The notes under the pieces are model-generated. The model was not told the origin of the DNA, did not search any database, and saw only the letters and a list, made by a program, of their open reading frames with translations. Positions 8,475 to 17,704 of a DNA stretch of 49,291 bases are shown here, piece by piece. Position 1 is the stretch's first letter, and the number at the start of each line of letters is the position of its first letter. Source of the DNA: an uncultured Eubacterium sp. (lineage in GTDB: Bacteria; Bacillota; Clostridia; Lachnospirales; Lachnospiraceae); NCBI GenBank assembly GCA_905236235.1, contig CAJOPA010000013.1:1-49291 (forward strand), given 5' to 3'. The position numbers and the translations under genes are program-made.

Positions 8475-9353
8475 TTATCCGTTTCTTCGACTCAAAAGGT
8501 CCTTAAGCAATCCTGAGATCCCGCGTTTCTTCTCTTCCGCAAGCGGAACCTCCGACAGTGTCGCCGCCACCCTTCCATAAGCAAGGGAAGACTTTGCTTC
8601 GGGATACAAAAGCGATACCGGCTTTTGTTTTCTGACCGCTTTTTCGAGTTGCGCATCCTGCGGGATCATCCCCAGGTAGGCTACACGGGCTGCCAAAAAT
8701 TGCATCGACACCGTGTTGAGCTTTTCGTAGATCCCCTTGGCTTCCTCTTCATCCGTCACACGGTTGGCAAGTACTTTGACCTCCGTGAGGCCGGGTTGAA
8801 ATGCCGGATTGCGAAAAAGCGCTTTTAACAAAGAGTACGCGTCCGTCAGGGAACTCGGTTCCGGCGTCGTCACCAGGATGACTTCGGGACTTGACAGCAC
8901 AAATTCCATAACAGCATCCGAAACGCCCGCACCGGTATCTATAATGATGATATCCGCGATCCTGTCGAGCTCGGAAAGATTGCCCAACAGATATGTGATC
9001 TGTCCGAGGTTTAGATTGTTCATACCCACAACGCCGGAGCCGCCGGAGATAAATCCGATGCCTTCCGGACCGGGCGTGATCACATCGGTGATACTCTTTC
9101 CGTGATAGATCACATCACTCAAATTCATTTTGGGTACTGCACCAAACATCACTTCTACATTGGCCAGGCCAAAATCGGCGTCAAAAATGATGACACGTTT
9201 TCCCTGCTTGGCAAACCATACGGCAAGATTGACCGCCGTGTTGGATTTGCCCACACCGCCCTTGCCGCTTGTGACCGTAAGCACGCGCGCATGGCAGATC
9301 TCCACCTGCTGTTTGCGTTTGATGATGTTGCGCAGCTGCTGTGCCTGATCCAT
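8475..9353 (-). CDS. flhG: Flagellar number/placement ATPase FlhG (YlxH, MinD-like)
   Basis: A 292-residue MinD/ParA-type ATPase. The deviant Walker A TSGKGGVGKS lies near residue 28, followed by FDADFGLANVE and the Walker B region IIIDTGAGVS. The N-terminus reads MDQAQQLRNII, containing the DQAxxLR motif known to activate the FlhF GTPase. The start is set at this ATG because the flhF tail supplies TTGGAGG just before it; an in-frame TTG 15 bases earlier would lie on that site. Only one base separates it from the flhF stop. With FlhF it sets the number and place of flagella and helps C-ring assembly through FliM/FliY. Confidence 0.95.
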   Translation of the reverse strand: MDQAQQLRNIIKRKQQVEICHARVLTVTSGKGGVGKSNTAVNLAVWFAKQGKRVIIFDADFGLANVEVMFGAVPKMNLSDVIYHGKSITDVITPGPEGIGFISGGSGVVGMNNLNLGQITYLLGNLSELDRIADIIIIDTGAGVSDAVMEFVLSSPEVILVTTPEPSSLTDAYSLLKALFRNPAFQPGLTEVKVLANRVTDEEEAKGIYEKLNTVSMQFLAARVAYLGMIPQDAQLEKAVRKQKPVSLLYPEAKSSLAYGRVAATLSEVPLAEEKKRGISGLLKDLLSRRNG

Positions 9354-9354
9354 A

Positions 9355-10596
9355 CTACTTTCCTCCAAGCAATTGTTTTACAAGACGCTGCGCGTGAAAC
9401 ATCTCAATGTCATCCGGTACATTCTGACCGTTGGTGATATAGGACATACCGGCGCCTGTGCGAAGCCGGATATTTAACAGGTTCCCGTAAAGCGAAGTTT
9501 CGTCCAGTTTTGTATAGATCAGTTTAAAATCACTCATCTCGCCGTAAGCATCCACGATCTCGATCAGATCCTTATACTTTGTGGTGGCGGACAAGACGAG
9601 GTAAACTTCTTTTTCATAGGTGCCGTCAATGGCATCCAAAAGCTTTTGCATATCCTTTTTTTGCGGAAGGTTCCTATGGGAAAATCCTGCCGTATCCACA
9701 AGGATCAATTCATAATCCATGAATTCCAGAATGGCATTGCCCAATTCTTCCGCGGAATAAATAATGGAAAGCGGAACATTTAATATATCCGCATAGATCC
9801 GAAGCTGATCCGCCGCGGCGATCCTGTAGGTATCCGCGGTAAGAAGCGCAACGCTTCTGCCCTCTTCCACCTTAAAACGGGAAGCGATCTTGGCGATGGT
9901 GGTCGTCTTCCCAACCCCGGTGGGTCCGACAAAGAAAACCACTTTGGGGCGTCTTCCGGTGAGTTCAATCCCATGCGCCTGCCCGAATTTTAAGATAATG
10001 CGCTGATAAACATTGGAAAGCAGGGTATTGAGATCCGCATTGGCGGGGATGGACTTGGAAGCCTCCTCCATGATCTGCGCCACATATGCTTCATCCACTT
10101 CATTTTCAAGAAGCTTCTCGGAGATCATATGCAAAACCTGCAAAGCCTCGGAAGACGTATCCACGGATACATATTCGTCATCCCCCGTGCGCAAACCCGA
10201 TGCGGAAGAATTCGCCGTGTCTGCGGCATCCCTTTGCATTTCCTTTTTCTTTTCTTCCGCCTTAAACTGCTGCTCCAAAAAATGCTGCAGATTGTCGATC
10301 CTTTCCCCCAGATTGGAATCTTCCCTCATCTTATCATCATCCTCAAGGATCTTCGAAAGCGTCGGGGTTGCGGAGACACTTCTTCGCATGGTGGCTGCTG
10401 CGGGAGATGGGATATAGGTATCCTTCTCATCCTCAATGGCTGCCGTCACCTCTACCGTGGGGGATTTGAACCATTTCAAAATACCTGTGGATTTCATGGT
10501 CTTCACGTTCATGATGACCGTCTTGTCCCCCAGTTCCTTTATGGCCAGTTCTCTGGCCTTCGCTTCTGTTTTTGCGGAAAACTTTTTTACTATCAT
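9355..10596 (-). CDS. flhF: SRP-type GTPase FlhF
   Basis: A 413-residue FlhF. Residues 1-60 form the small basic domain, 60-150 a variable charged linker, and from about 150 onwards the N and G domains of SRP54-like GTPases. The P-loop GPTGVGKTTT is at 224-233, LLTADTYRIAAADQL is the G2 region, LILVDTAGF the G3 motif and TKLDETS the specificity loop. It marks the site of new flagella at the membrane and is switched off by FlhG. The ATG starts immediately after the flhA stop (no gap). Paired with flhG directly downstream as in most flagellated Firmicutes. Confidence 0.96.
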   Translation of the reverse strand: MIVKKFSAKTEAKARELAIKELGDKTVIMNVKTMKSTGILKWFKSPTVEVTAAIEDEKDTYIPSPAAATMRRSVSATPTLSKILEDDDKMREDSNLGERIDNLQHFLEQQFKAEEKKKEMQRDAADTANSSASGLRTGDDEYVSVDTSSEALQVLHMISEKLLENEVDEAYVAQIMEEASKSIPANADLNTLLSNVYQRIILKFGQAHGIELTGRRPKVVFFVGPTGVGKTTTIAKIASRFKVEEGRSVALLTADTYRIAAADQLRIYADILNVPLSIIYSAEELGNAILEFMDYELILVDTAGFSHRNLPQKKDMQKLLDAIDGTYEKEVYLVLSATTKYKDLIEIVDAYGEMSDFKLIYTKLDETSLYGNLLNIRLRTGAGMSYITNGQNVPDDIEMFHAQRLVKQLLGGK

Positions 10597-12630
10597 TTAT
10601 GCCGTTACCATTCCCACTGACTGCAATTCAACATTGGAATCGATCTCATTATAAGAGATAACGATCAGGTCGCGGAAATACTCCTCTGTCAGTTTCTTAA
10701 AATACATACGCACAATGGGCGACGTGATGATGATACTGTTCTTGCCCATCTTCTCCAATTTGTCGATCTCTTCCTGGGTGGAATCCACGATTGCACGGGT
10801 GCGTTCGGGATCCAGTGTAAGATAAGCTCCCTGCTCCGTTTGCTTGATGGATCCCATGATCTCCTGCTCGATCTTCGGATCCAGCGTCACAACACTGCTG
10901 ACCTCATTCGGCGCAAAGAATCGGCTGGAAATCGCGCGTTTTAGGCTCTGCCGTACATATTCCGTAAGCACATCCGTATCCCTGGTGCTGCCGGCATGAT
11001 CCGCCAGACACTCGAAGATGGTCAAAAGATCGCGAATGGAGATGCCCTCTGCCAGGAGGTTTTGCAAAACCTTTTGCACGTCGCCGACCCCGAGTAATTT
11101 GGGGATGAGCTCCTCGATGACCGTCGGATTGTCCTGCTTTACGTTGTCGATCAGGTTCTGTACATCCTGTCTGGAAAGAAGCTCCGCGATATGCGAACGG
11201 ATCACCTCCGTCAAATGGGTTGCGATAATGGACGGCGGATCCACCACGGTATATCCGAGACTCTCCGCACGCTCCCGCTGGCTCTCCGTGATCCAGATCG
11301 CCGGCAGATGGAAGGACGGTTCAAACGTATTGATACCCGTGATCTCCTCCTCCACAAATCCGGGGTTCATGGCCATGTAATGATCGAAAAGGATCTCTCC
11401 CTCCGTGACCTGGATACCCTTGATCTTGATAATATACTGATTGGGATTCAACTGGATATTATCTCGCAATCGGATGATCGGCACAACGGCACCGAGTTCC
11501 AGTGCGATCTGCCTTCGGATCATAACGACACGATCCAAAAGATCACCGCCCTGGTTCACATCCGCAAGCGGGATGATACCATAACCGAACTCAAGCTCGA
11601 TGGGATCCACATGCAACAGTGTATTGACATTCTCCGGCTTGCGGATCTCTTCGGCTTCGACGTCCTCCGCCTGTACCTCTTCCTCGATCTCCCGCTTGCC
11701 GATCGTCTTGTTCATGCTCTGCGCCACAATGATGAATACCGCGCCATATGCCAAAAACAGCGGTGCGGAAAGCGGTGTGAAAATACCCAAGAACACCATC
11801 ACGGCGCCGACGATAAAAAGCACCTTGGGAATACCGAACAGCTGACGCACAAGGAGTGTTCCCACGTCCGCTTCCTTGGAGGCTTTCGTAACCAGGATAC
11901 CGGTGGAAAGCGAGATCAGTAACGACGGGATCTGGCTGACAAGACCGTCACCGATGGTCAGCACGCCAAATTGATTGATGGCATCCCCGATGGCAAGGCC
12001 GCTTCGCGTCACGCCCATCACGGTACCGCCCACGAGGTTGATCACCGTAATGATGATACCGGCGGTCGCATCTCCCTTGACATACTTCGTGGCACCGTCC
12101 ATGGAACCGAAGAAGTTGGCTTCTTCCTGGATCTTCATACGACGATCGCTGGCTTCCTTATCGGAAATGGCGCCGGTATTAAGGTCCGCGTCGATGGCCA
12201 TCTGCTTACCGGGCATGGCATCGAGCGTAAATCTCGCCGTAACCTCGGCAACTCGTTCGGAACCTTTGTTGATAACAACAAACTGAATAATGATCAGCAC
12301 AATAAAGATGATGGCACCGATGATCAGATCGTTGCCGCCGACAAATTCTCCGAACGAAGAAACAACATTACCGGGATTACCGGTCGTAAGGATCAGTCGC
12401 GTGGAGGATACGTTTAATGAAATCCTGAAAATCGTCGTAAACAAAAGCAATGTGGGGAAGAAGGACATCTGCAGGACTTCTTCCACAAAGATCACGTTAA
12501 ACAGGATGATCAGAGCAATGGAAATATTAAGCGCCAACATAATATCCAGCACAACGTTGGGGATCGGAATGATAAAGAACATTACGGCACAAAGCAGGTA
12601 AACCGCTACGCCGATATCCGATTTTTTCAT
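10597..12630 (-). CDS. flhA: Flagellar type III export gate protein FlhA
   Basis: A 677-residue FlhA. About 310 N-terminal residues form eight hydrophobic segments holding the family signature around GEFVGGNDLIIGAIIFIVL and the FHIPEP-type loop RFTLDAMPGKQMAIDADLN, which conducts the proton-driven export step. The C-terminal cytosolic domain binds chaperone-substrate pairs; it holds the conserved stretch ASTRDTDVLTEYVRQSLKR. The start is moved 21 bases downstream of the first in-frame start to the ATG with AGGAGGATATCGT in front. It follows flhB by 37 bases. Confidence 0.97.
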   Translation of the reverse strand: MKKSDIGVAVYLLCAVMFFIIPIPNVVLDIMLALNISIALIILFNVIFVEEVLQMSFFPTLLLFTTIFRISLNVSSTRLILTTGNPGNVVSSFGEFVGGNDLIIGAIIFIVLIIIQFVVINKGSERVAEVTARFTLDAMPGKQMAIDADLNTGAISDKEASDRRMKIQEEANFFGSMDGATKYVKGDATAGIIITVINLVGGTVMGVTRSGLAIGDAINQFGVLTIGDGLVSQIPSLLISLSTGILVTKASKEADVGTLLVRQLFGIPKVLFIVGAVMVFLGIFTPLSAPLFLAYGAVFIIVAQSMNKTIGKREIEEEVQAEDVEAEEIRKPENVNTLLHVDPIELEFGYGIIPLADVNQGGDLLDRVVMIRRQIALELGAVVPIIRLRDNIQLNPNQYIIKIKGIQVTEGEILFDHYMAMNPGFVEEEITGINTFEPSFHLPAIWITESQRERAESLGYTVVDPPSIIATHLTEVIRSHIAELLSRQDVQNLIDNVKQDNPTVIEELIPKLLGVGDVQKVLQNLLAEGISIRDLLTIFECLADHAGSTRDTDVLTEYVRQSLKRAISSRFFAPNEVSSVVTLDPKIEQEIMGSIKQTEQGAYLTLDPERTRAIVDSTQEEIDKLEKMGKNSIIITSPIVRMYFKKLTEEYFRDLIVISYNEIDSNVELQSVGMVTA

Positions 12631-12667
12631 ACGATATCCTCCTTTCCTCAATATTTCTCAAGTGATC

Positions 12668-13795
12668 CTATGATATCTTGTCTTTTAATTTGTATACATA
12701 GGCAAGCACTTCGGCGACTGCCTGGTATAATTCCTGCGGAATGGGCGCTCCCACGTCCACATTGGCATACAGCGCACGCGCAAGGGGCTTGTTTTCGACG
12801 ATCTCGATATCGTTTTCCCTGGCGACTTCCTTGATCTTTCTGGCAAGGAAATCCTCTCCCTTGGCAAGCACAATGGGGGCGTCATCCACACCCGCCTCAT
12901 AACGGATCGCCACCGCCAGATGGGTAGGGTTCGTGATGATGACATCCGCCTTCGGAACATCCGACATCATACGTCTGCGGGACGCCTCTCGCATCCTTCG
13001 GTTCTGCGCCTGCTTGATCTCCGGATTTCCTTCGGTGTTTTTGTATTCATCCTTCACTTCCTGCTTGGTCATCTTGATGTCTTCGTTAAATTTACGTTTC
13101 TGATAAACGTAATCCACAATACCGATGATGAGGTAAACGATACTGATGCGGATCCCCATGTTCAAGGCAATATTGCCAAACAACCCGATCGCCTGCGTTA
13201 ACGGAATCTCATAAAGGATAAAAATGACATTCGCATTGTCCTTCAAGCAGGTGTACGCCACATATACAATGACGGCAAGCTTTAAAAACGCCTTGATCAA
13301 TTCGAAGATACTGTCTTTGGAAAAGATCCTCTTAAAGCCGTTTAAAGGATTAAATTTGGAAAGCTTTGGCTTTAAAGGCTCCGTGGTGACCTTCCATTTG
13401 ACCTGTACAAGGCTGATCACAAAGGAGACCACCATACCGCCGATCAAGACCGGAAGCATGATGAGCACGATCCTGATCAAAACATTTTTTAACAGATAAT
13501 CCAGGCTTTTGATGGAGAATCCACCCACGGAATCCGCCACAAAGTCCGGCATCTTGTTATACATCATAAAGAGTACTTCCCGAAAAGACGTACCCAGGTA
13601 TTCCATAAATACTTTCAGCAACACAAACAGCGCCAGAAGTTCAAAGGCGGATGTCAATTCCTTACTCTTGGCAACACGTCCTTCCTTACGGGTATCTTCA
13701 CGTTTTTTGGCGGTTGCATCCTCTGTCTTCTCTCCGCCGGGTCCTTCCTTGGCGAAGAACTGTAGATCATAGGAAAGCAAAAGCAGTTCACCCAT
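12668..13795 (-). CDS. flhB: Flagellar export switch protein FlhB
   Basis: A 375-residue FlhB. A soluble N-terminus (residues ~1-50, with KTEDATAKKREDTRKEG) precedes four membrane helices, then a charged linker and the self-cleaving cytosolic domain with N-P-T-H at residues 289-292. Cleavage between Asn and Pro is known to switch export from hook to filament substrates, with FliK sensing hook length. The start ATG lies one base after the fliR stop, with GGAAGG inside the fliR end as ribosome binding site; an in-frame start seven codons upstream has no such site. Confidence 0.97.
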   Translation of the reverse strand: MGELLLLSYDLQFFAKEGPGGEKTEDATAKKREDTRKEGRVAKSKELTSAFELLALFVLLKVFMEYLGTSFREVLFMMYNKMPDFVADSVGGFSIKSLDYLLKNVLIRIVLIMLPVLIGGMVVSFVISLVQVKWKVTTEPLKPKLSKFNPLNGFKRIFSKDSIFELIKAFLKLAVIVYVAYTCLKDNANVIFILYEIPLTQAIGLFGNIALNMGIRISIVYLIIGIVDYVYQKRKFNEDIKMTKQEVKDEYKNTEGNPEIKQAQNRRMREASRRRMMSDVPKADVIITNPTHLAVAIRYEAGVDDAPIVLAKGEDFLARKIKEVARENDIEIVENKPLARALYANVDVGAPIPQELYQAVAEVLAYVYKLKDKIS

Positions 13796-13796
13796 A

Positions 13797-14576
13797 TCAA
13801 AACATTCCTTCCACAAACAGCACCATCATACGACGCATCTCGGTGAATATATAATCCGCCACCGTGGGAAGCAGGCCGATGGTCAGAAGAATAGCGATAA
13901 ATCCGACCACGATCTTTAACTGAATACCAACGGCAAACATATTCATCTGCGGTGCCACCTTGGCCATGATGCCAAGGATGATATTTAGAAGCATGATGCA
14001 GACAAAGACCGGCAACATGATCCTAAATCCGATCACCATATAATCCCCGAAAAACGTCAGCATGGATTCATACAGATGATCGTAGTCAAAAACGGTCTTA
14101 TTGACCGGGATCACCTGATAGCAATCCACCAAAGACCGGAAAATAAACAAATGCATATCGGAAAGGATGAGCAGCATCATGATGAAGTAATTGTAAATAC
14201 TTCCCGTGATGGAGGACTGCTGGTTGGTCGTGGGGTCAAAGACCGTGGCCATGGCCAATCCGATATCCGTATCGATCATTCTACCCGCAAAAAGAATGAT
14301 ATAATTGCAGATCGAAGCGGCAAATCCAATGAGAACCCCTGTGATCGCCTCCTTGATGATCACTACAGCATATCCGATCTCTCCGCCGTAGTCGAGCGTC
14401 GACTCCGGCAGGATAAAAAACAACATGATGGCCACCACCATGGAGAATCCGATCTTTACCCGATGCGGGATCCCCCGCAACGAAAAAAACGGTGCCACAT
14501 ACACAAAGGCCGAAATCCTGACAAGGATCAGCAAATAATATTCAAAAACCTCTAAGGTAAAAGGTATCTGAACCAT
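13797..14576 (-). CDS. fliR: Flagellar export gate protein FliR
   Basis: A 259-residue, very hydrophobic membrane protein with about six predicted helices and the family-typical N-terminal run RISAFVYVAPFFSLRGIPHR and central GFAASICNYIILFAGRMID. FliR forms the export gate with FliP and FliQ at the base of the flagellum. Length matches the family. Ribosome binding site AAGGTGG precedes the ATG; it follows fliQ by 15 bases, and flhB starts one base after its stop, indicating coupled translation. Confidence 0.96.
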   Translation of the reverse strand: MVQIPFTLEVFEYYLLILVRISAFVYVAPFFSLRGIPHRVKIGFSMVVAIMLFFILPESTLDYGGEIGYAVVIIKEAITGVLIGFAASICNYIILFAGRMIDTDIGLAMATVFDPTTNQQSSITGSIYNYFIMMLLILSDMHLFIFRSLVDCYQVIPVNKTVFDYDHLYESMLTFFGDYMVIGFRIMLPVFVCIMLLNIILGIMAKVAPQMNMFAVGIQLKIVVGFIAILLTIGLLPTVADYIFTEMRRMMVLFVEGMF

Positions 14577-14591
14577 GATCCACCTTCTTTA

Positions 14592-14864
14592 TCAGCCGAT
14601 ATAGACAGCGAAATTATTGCAAAGCTCCGTAAAGAAGTCCGAAATATTGCCCATCAACCACGCGCCGCAAATCATGATCGTCAAAAATACGCCAACGATC
14701 TTTGGAACAAAGGTAAGTGTCTGCTCCTGAATGGATGTGATGGTCTGCAGGATACTGACCACAAGACCGATCACCAAAGACACGATCAGGCAAGGCGCCG
14801 AACAGGAAATAATAAGATAAATGGCTTCTCTCGCCAGGTCGATCACATCTGCCTGTGAAAACAT
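14592..14864 (-). CDS. fliQ: Flagellar export gate protein FliQ
   Basis: A 90-residue protein with two membrane helices (about 14-40 and 53-75) joined by the conserved IQEQTLTFVPKIV loop, exactly the size and pattern of FliQ, which packs around FliP/FliR in the export gate. AGGGGAGG stands before the ATG, 13 bases after fliP. Order fliP-fliQ-fliR is universal. Confidence 0.96.
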   Translation of the reverse strand: MFSQADVIDLAREAIYLIISCSAPCLIVSLVIGLVVSILQTITSIQEQTLTFVPKIVGVFLTIMICGAWLMGNISDFFTELCNNFAVYIG

Positions 14865-14877
14865 AAGCTAACCTCCC

Positions 14878-15714
14878 CTAATAGAATGTCTTTACAAGAT
14901 TGCCGACAACCAGATCCCATCCATCCGCAAGAATAAACAGCAATATCTTAAACGGCATGGAGATCGTGGTGGGCGGCAGCATCATCATACCCATCGACAT
15001 CAATATGGACGCCACGACCATATCGATAATGATAAAAGGTATATAAATCAAAAATCCCATGATGAATGCGGAACGAAGTTCGCTTAAAATGAAACTGGGG
15101 ATCAGCACCGACATGGGTACATCATCCGCAGAAGCTGCGTCTTCATTGCCGGAGATCTCCAGAAGAAGATTCAGGTCCTTGACCTGCGTCTGACCGTACA
15201 TGAACACTCGTAAAGGTTCCATGCCGATCTCTAACGCTTCCTCCTGCGTGATCTCACCTTCATCAAGGGGTTTGATGGCATTTTCATTGATCTCCGTAAA
15301 GATCGGGGACATGATAAATACCGTTAAAAACAATGCCAGGCCTACGATGACCTGATTGGGCGGTACCGTTGTCGTACCCAAAGCTTGTCTTACGAAATGC
15401 AATACGATCACGATCCTGGTGAACGAGGTCAACATGACCAAAATAGACGGTGCAAGGGAAATCACCGTCAGCACCAAAAGGATCTTTAATGCACCGGAAA
15501 GTTCACCCTCCCCGTTATAATAGGATATGTTAAAACCAGTTCCCGTGGCATCGGAATCCGTCGTCGTAATCGGCGTCTCATCGGTATTCAATATGGAAGA
15601 CTGCGTACTTGTCGCATAGACCTCCGACGAATGCGCAATGACAAAAAACGTCGTAAGAGCAAGGATACCGATGGCAATGGAAACGGCGCAATAGATTTTC
15701 TTACCTCTTCCCAT
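14878..15714 (-). CDS. fliP: Flagellar export gate protein FliP
   Basis: A 278-residue FliP. An N-terminal signal peptide (positive residues, hydrophobic core IAIGILALTTFFVIA, cleavage region near VYA) is followed by a short Thr/Ser/Asp-rich stretch and four membrane helices. The family motifs MLTSFTRIVIVLHFVRQALG and FILSELRSAFIMGFLIYIPF are intact. The start is placed at the ATG preceded by GGCGGG. An in-frame GTG 30 bases upstream lies inside fliO and would put ten basic residues before the signal peptide, so it is less likely. Confidence 0.96.
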   Translation of the reverse strand: MGRGKKIYCAVSIAIGILALTTFFVIAHSSEVYATSTQSSILNTDETPITTTDSDATGTGFNISYYNGEGELSGALKILLVLTVISLAPSILVMLTSFTRIVIVLHFVRQALGTTTVPPNQVIVGLALFLTVFIMSPIFTEINENAIKPLDEGEITQEEALEIGMEPLRVFMYGQTQVKDLNLLLEISGNEDAASADDVPMSVLIPSFILSELRSAFIMGFLIYIPFIIIDMVVASILMSMGMMMLPPTTISMPFKILLFILADGWDLVVGNLVKTFY

Positions 15715-15727
15715 AGTCCGTTCCCGC

Positions 15728-16108
15728 CTATTTCTTCTTGACACGATCTTTCATCTTGTCGTAAATCTTGTCGTAAATCTCGCCGAAGCTCATCTGAAAT
15801 CCCGTCATGAAAGACTCCGTTTCCTCGGGAAGTTCCATGATCTCCTCTTCGGTTAACTCGGCGAGTTTTGTCATCGTATCTTTACATACACCAATAACAA
15901 CATACTTATCTCCAATTTTCAAAATCTGAATAAATTTGTTGTTGGTGATACGATATGTCTCAATGGGACGTATGTTTTTATTTACGGCCGTACCTTTTTG
16001 GAATTCACCAAGCCATCTTGTCACAAAGATCGTGAGCACAAGCACAACGACAAATGCGGCAAGCGCGATCAGCATCTGGCCGAAATTACTGCTTAAGAAT
16101 ACGATCAT
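15728..16108 (-). CDS. fliO: Flagellar biosynthetic protein FliO
   Basis: A 126-residue protein with one N-terminal membrane helix (about residues 10-30) and the short FliO soluble domain carrying RPIETYRITNNKFIQILKIG, followed by a charged helical tail ending in lysines. FliO assists assembly of the FliP ring. It is called fliZ in Bacillus nomenclature. Starts immediately after the cheY stop and sits directly before fliP, its usual place. Confidence 0.9.
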   Translation of the reverse strand: MIVFLSSNFGQMLIALAAFVVVLVLTIFVTRWLGEFQKGTAVNKNIRPIETYRITNNKFIQILKIGDKYVVIGVCKDTMTKLAELTEEEIMELPEETESFMTGFQMSFGEIYDKIYDKMKDRVKKK

Positions 16109-16471
16109 TTAACCCAAAACTTTTTTCACTGCTTCCAATACACGCTCAGCCTGGAAAGGCTTTACGATAAAGTCCTTCGCACCGGACTGGATTGCCTCGA
16201 TAACCATGGCCTGCTGCCCCATCGCGGAACACATGATCACAACGGCATTCGGATCAGAGGAACGAATTGCCTTTAATGCCTGGATACCGTCCATTTCCGG
16301 CATGGTGATGTCCATGAGTACCAGATCCGGAGATGTCTCGCTGTATTTTTCAACAGCCTTCTGTCCGTTCTCAGCTTCCCCGGCGATCTCATAACCACCC
16401 TTTGTGAGAATGTCCTTGATCATCATTCTCATAAATGCTGCATCGTCACAAATCAGTACACTCTTTGCCAT
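16109..16471 (-). CDS. cheY: Chemotaxis response regulator CheY
   Basis: A 120-residue single receiver domain. The acidic pair is at Asp9-Asp10, the phosphorylation site at Asp54 (LVLMDITMP), the conserved Ser/Thr equivalent in CSAMGQQ and the Lys in FIVKPF near the C-terminus. CheY-P binds the N-terminal peptides of FliM and FliY, both encoded directly upstream, and in Firmicutes typically promotes smooth swimming. Phosphate is removed by FliY and CheC. An AGGAGAAAGAATT site precedes the ATG. Confidence 0.97.
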   Translation of the reverse strand: MAKSVLICDDAAFMRMMIKDILTKGGYEIAGEAENGQKAVEKYSETSPDLVLMDITMPEMDGIQALKAIRSSDPNAVVIMCSAMGQQAMVIEAIQSGAKDFIVKPFQAERVLEAVKKVLG

Positions 16472-16498
16472 AATTCTTTCTCCTTTAAAATGCTTATA

Positions 16499-17698
16499 TT
16501 AGTCTTTGATGATTTCCACTATACGAACACCGAAGTTTTCTTCGATGACGACAACCTCGCCGCGGGCAACAAATTTGCCGTTTACCAGGATATCGATCGG
16601 CTCACCGGCCACCTTCTCGAGCTCGATGATGGTACCGGGATTAAAATCCAAAATCTCCTGAATGGATTTGCTCGTTCGTCCCAATTCGACAATGACCTCG
16701 AGCGGAACGTCCTTGATAAGCTCGATGTTTTCCGGCTGTGATGCAGGAGCGTATTCTCCCATGAAAGGCTGGAATTGCGCCTGCTGAATATTAACCGGAT
16801 TTTGCATATACATGTTGGGATCGTATCCCATCATCGGCTGTCCGTAACCCATACCCATCGGCATCTGCATCTGCATCATATTGGGATCCATCTGCATCTG
16901 CGGTTGCATTTGCGGTTGCATCTGCGGCTGCATCTGCGGCTGCGGCTGCGGTTGCGGCTGTGCCTGTTGCTGCTGCGCGGCAGGCTCCGGATTGGCTGCC
17001 TGTGCCTGCGCCTCGCCACCGCCGACGGCAAGATTCATATTCTTTGCAAAGCATTCGTACATTTCCCTTGCAAAGGAAAGCGGATACAATTGCATGATCT
17101 CAGAATCGATCAGATCTCCGATCTCCATACGAAACGAAATCTTAACAAATTCGCCGCTTAGGAATTCATCGAGTCCTTCCGCATCCACGGTTTGGGAAAG
17201 ATCGATCAGATCCGACTTTGGCGGGCTGATATCGATCGTCTTCTCCAACATGGAAGAAAGCGACGTGGCAGCCGAACCCATCATCTGGTTCATCGCCTCG
17301 GAAATGGCACTCAGATGAAGCTCGCTTAACGGCTCCTCTGAAGCGACGCCCTCTCCGCCCATCATCAGATCCGTGATGATCTTTACATCATTTTCCTTGA
17401 GGACGAGGATGTTGCTTCCGTCCAAACCGACCGTATAGGCGATCCGGATAAATACGCAGGGCTTTTCGTACATATTGACGATGTCGTCCCACGTAGCAAA
17501 TTCCACAACCGGCGTAGAAATATCCACCTTGCGGTTGACCAGCGAGAACAACGTCGTTGCCGCCGTCCCCATGCTGATATTTGCAATCTCGCCTATGGCA
17601 TCTCTCTCAACGTCGCTTAGGGAGTTTTCGGCATCCGATGCCCCCCCGGATTCGTTTAATAAAGCGTCAATCTCGCTTTGTGATAACATACCATCCAC
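16499..17698 (-). CDS. fliY: Flagellar switch protein FliY (CheC-like domain plus FliN)
   Basis: A 399-residue switch protein. Residues 1-15 (LSQSEIDALL) repeat the CheY-P binding peptide of FliM. Residues 30-220 form a CheC-type phosphatase domain with two active centres, D-A-I-G-E-I-A-N (Glu37/Asn40) and S-A-I-S-E-A-M-N (Glu134/Asn137). Residues 325-399 form the SpoA/FliN domain that builds the C-ring. Between them, about residues 225-320, lies a long linker almost wholly Gln, Pro and Met, including the tetrapeptide MQPQ repeated four times; this is much longer and more biased than I expect for FliY. It starts six bases after fliM and probably removes phosphate from CheY-P at the motor. Confidence 0.95.
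   Translation of the reverse strand: MDGMLSQSEIDALLNESGGASDAENSLSDVERDAIGEIANISMGTAATTLFSLVNRKVDISTPVVEFATWDDIVNMYEKPCVFIRIAYTVGLDGSNILVLKENDVKIITDLMMGGEGVASEEPLSELHLSAISEAMNQMMGSAATSLSSMLEKTIDISPPKSDLIDLSQTVDAEGLDEFLSGEFVKISFRMEIGDLIDSEIMQLYPLSFAREMYECFAKNMNLAVGGGEAQAQAANPEPAAQQQQAQPQPQPQPQMQPQMQPQMQPQMQMDPNMMQMQMPMGMGYGQPMMGYDPNMYMQNPVNIQQAQFQPFMGEYAPASQPENIELIKDVPLEVIVELGRTSKSIQEILDFNPGTIIELEKVAGEPIDILVNGKFVARGEVVVIEENFGVRIVEIIKD
16895..16954 (-). repeat. 12-bp tandem repeat in the fliY linker
   Basis: On the plus strand four near-identical 12-base units of the form CATCTGCGGTTG (variants with a T for C or C for T) stand head to tail, followed by a related unit. In the coding strand they give the MQPQ repeats of the FliY linker. 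Such a perfect short array could expand or contract by slippage in steps of four residues without breaking the frame. Confidence 0.85.
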
Positions 17699-17704
17699 TT
17701 GTCA

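Noticed and set aside
14590..14605. Another CCGATAT match
   Set aside because: Part of the end of fliQ coding sequence; reads in the wrong context for a promoter.
16895..16960. Short regular repeats that could suggest a CRISPR array
   Set aside because: Units are 12 bases with no spacers and stay in frame within fliY; they encode MQPQ.
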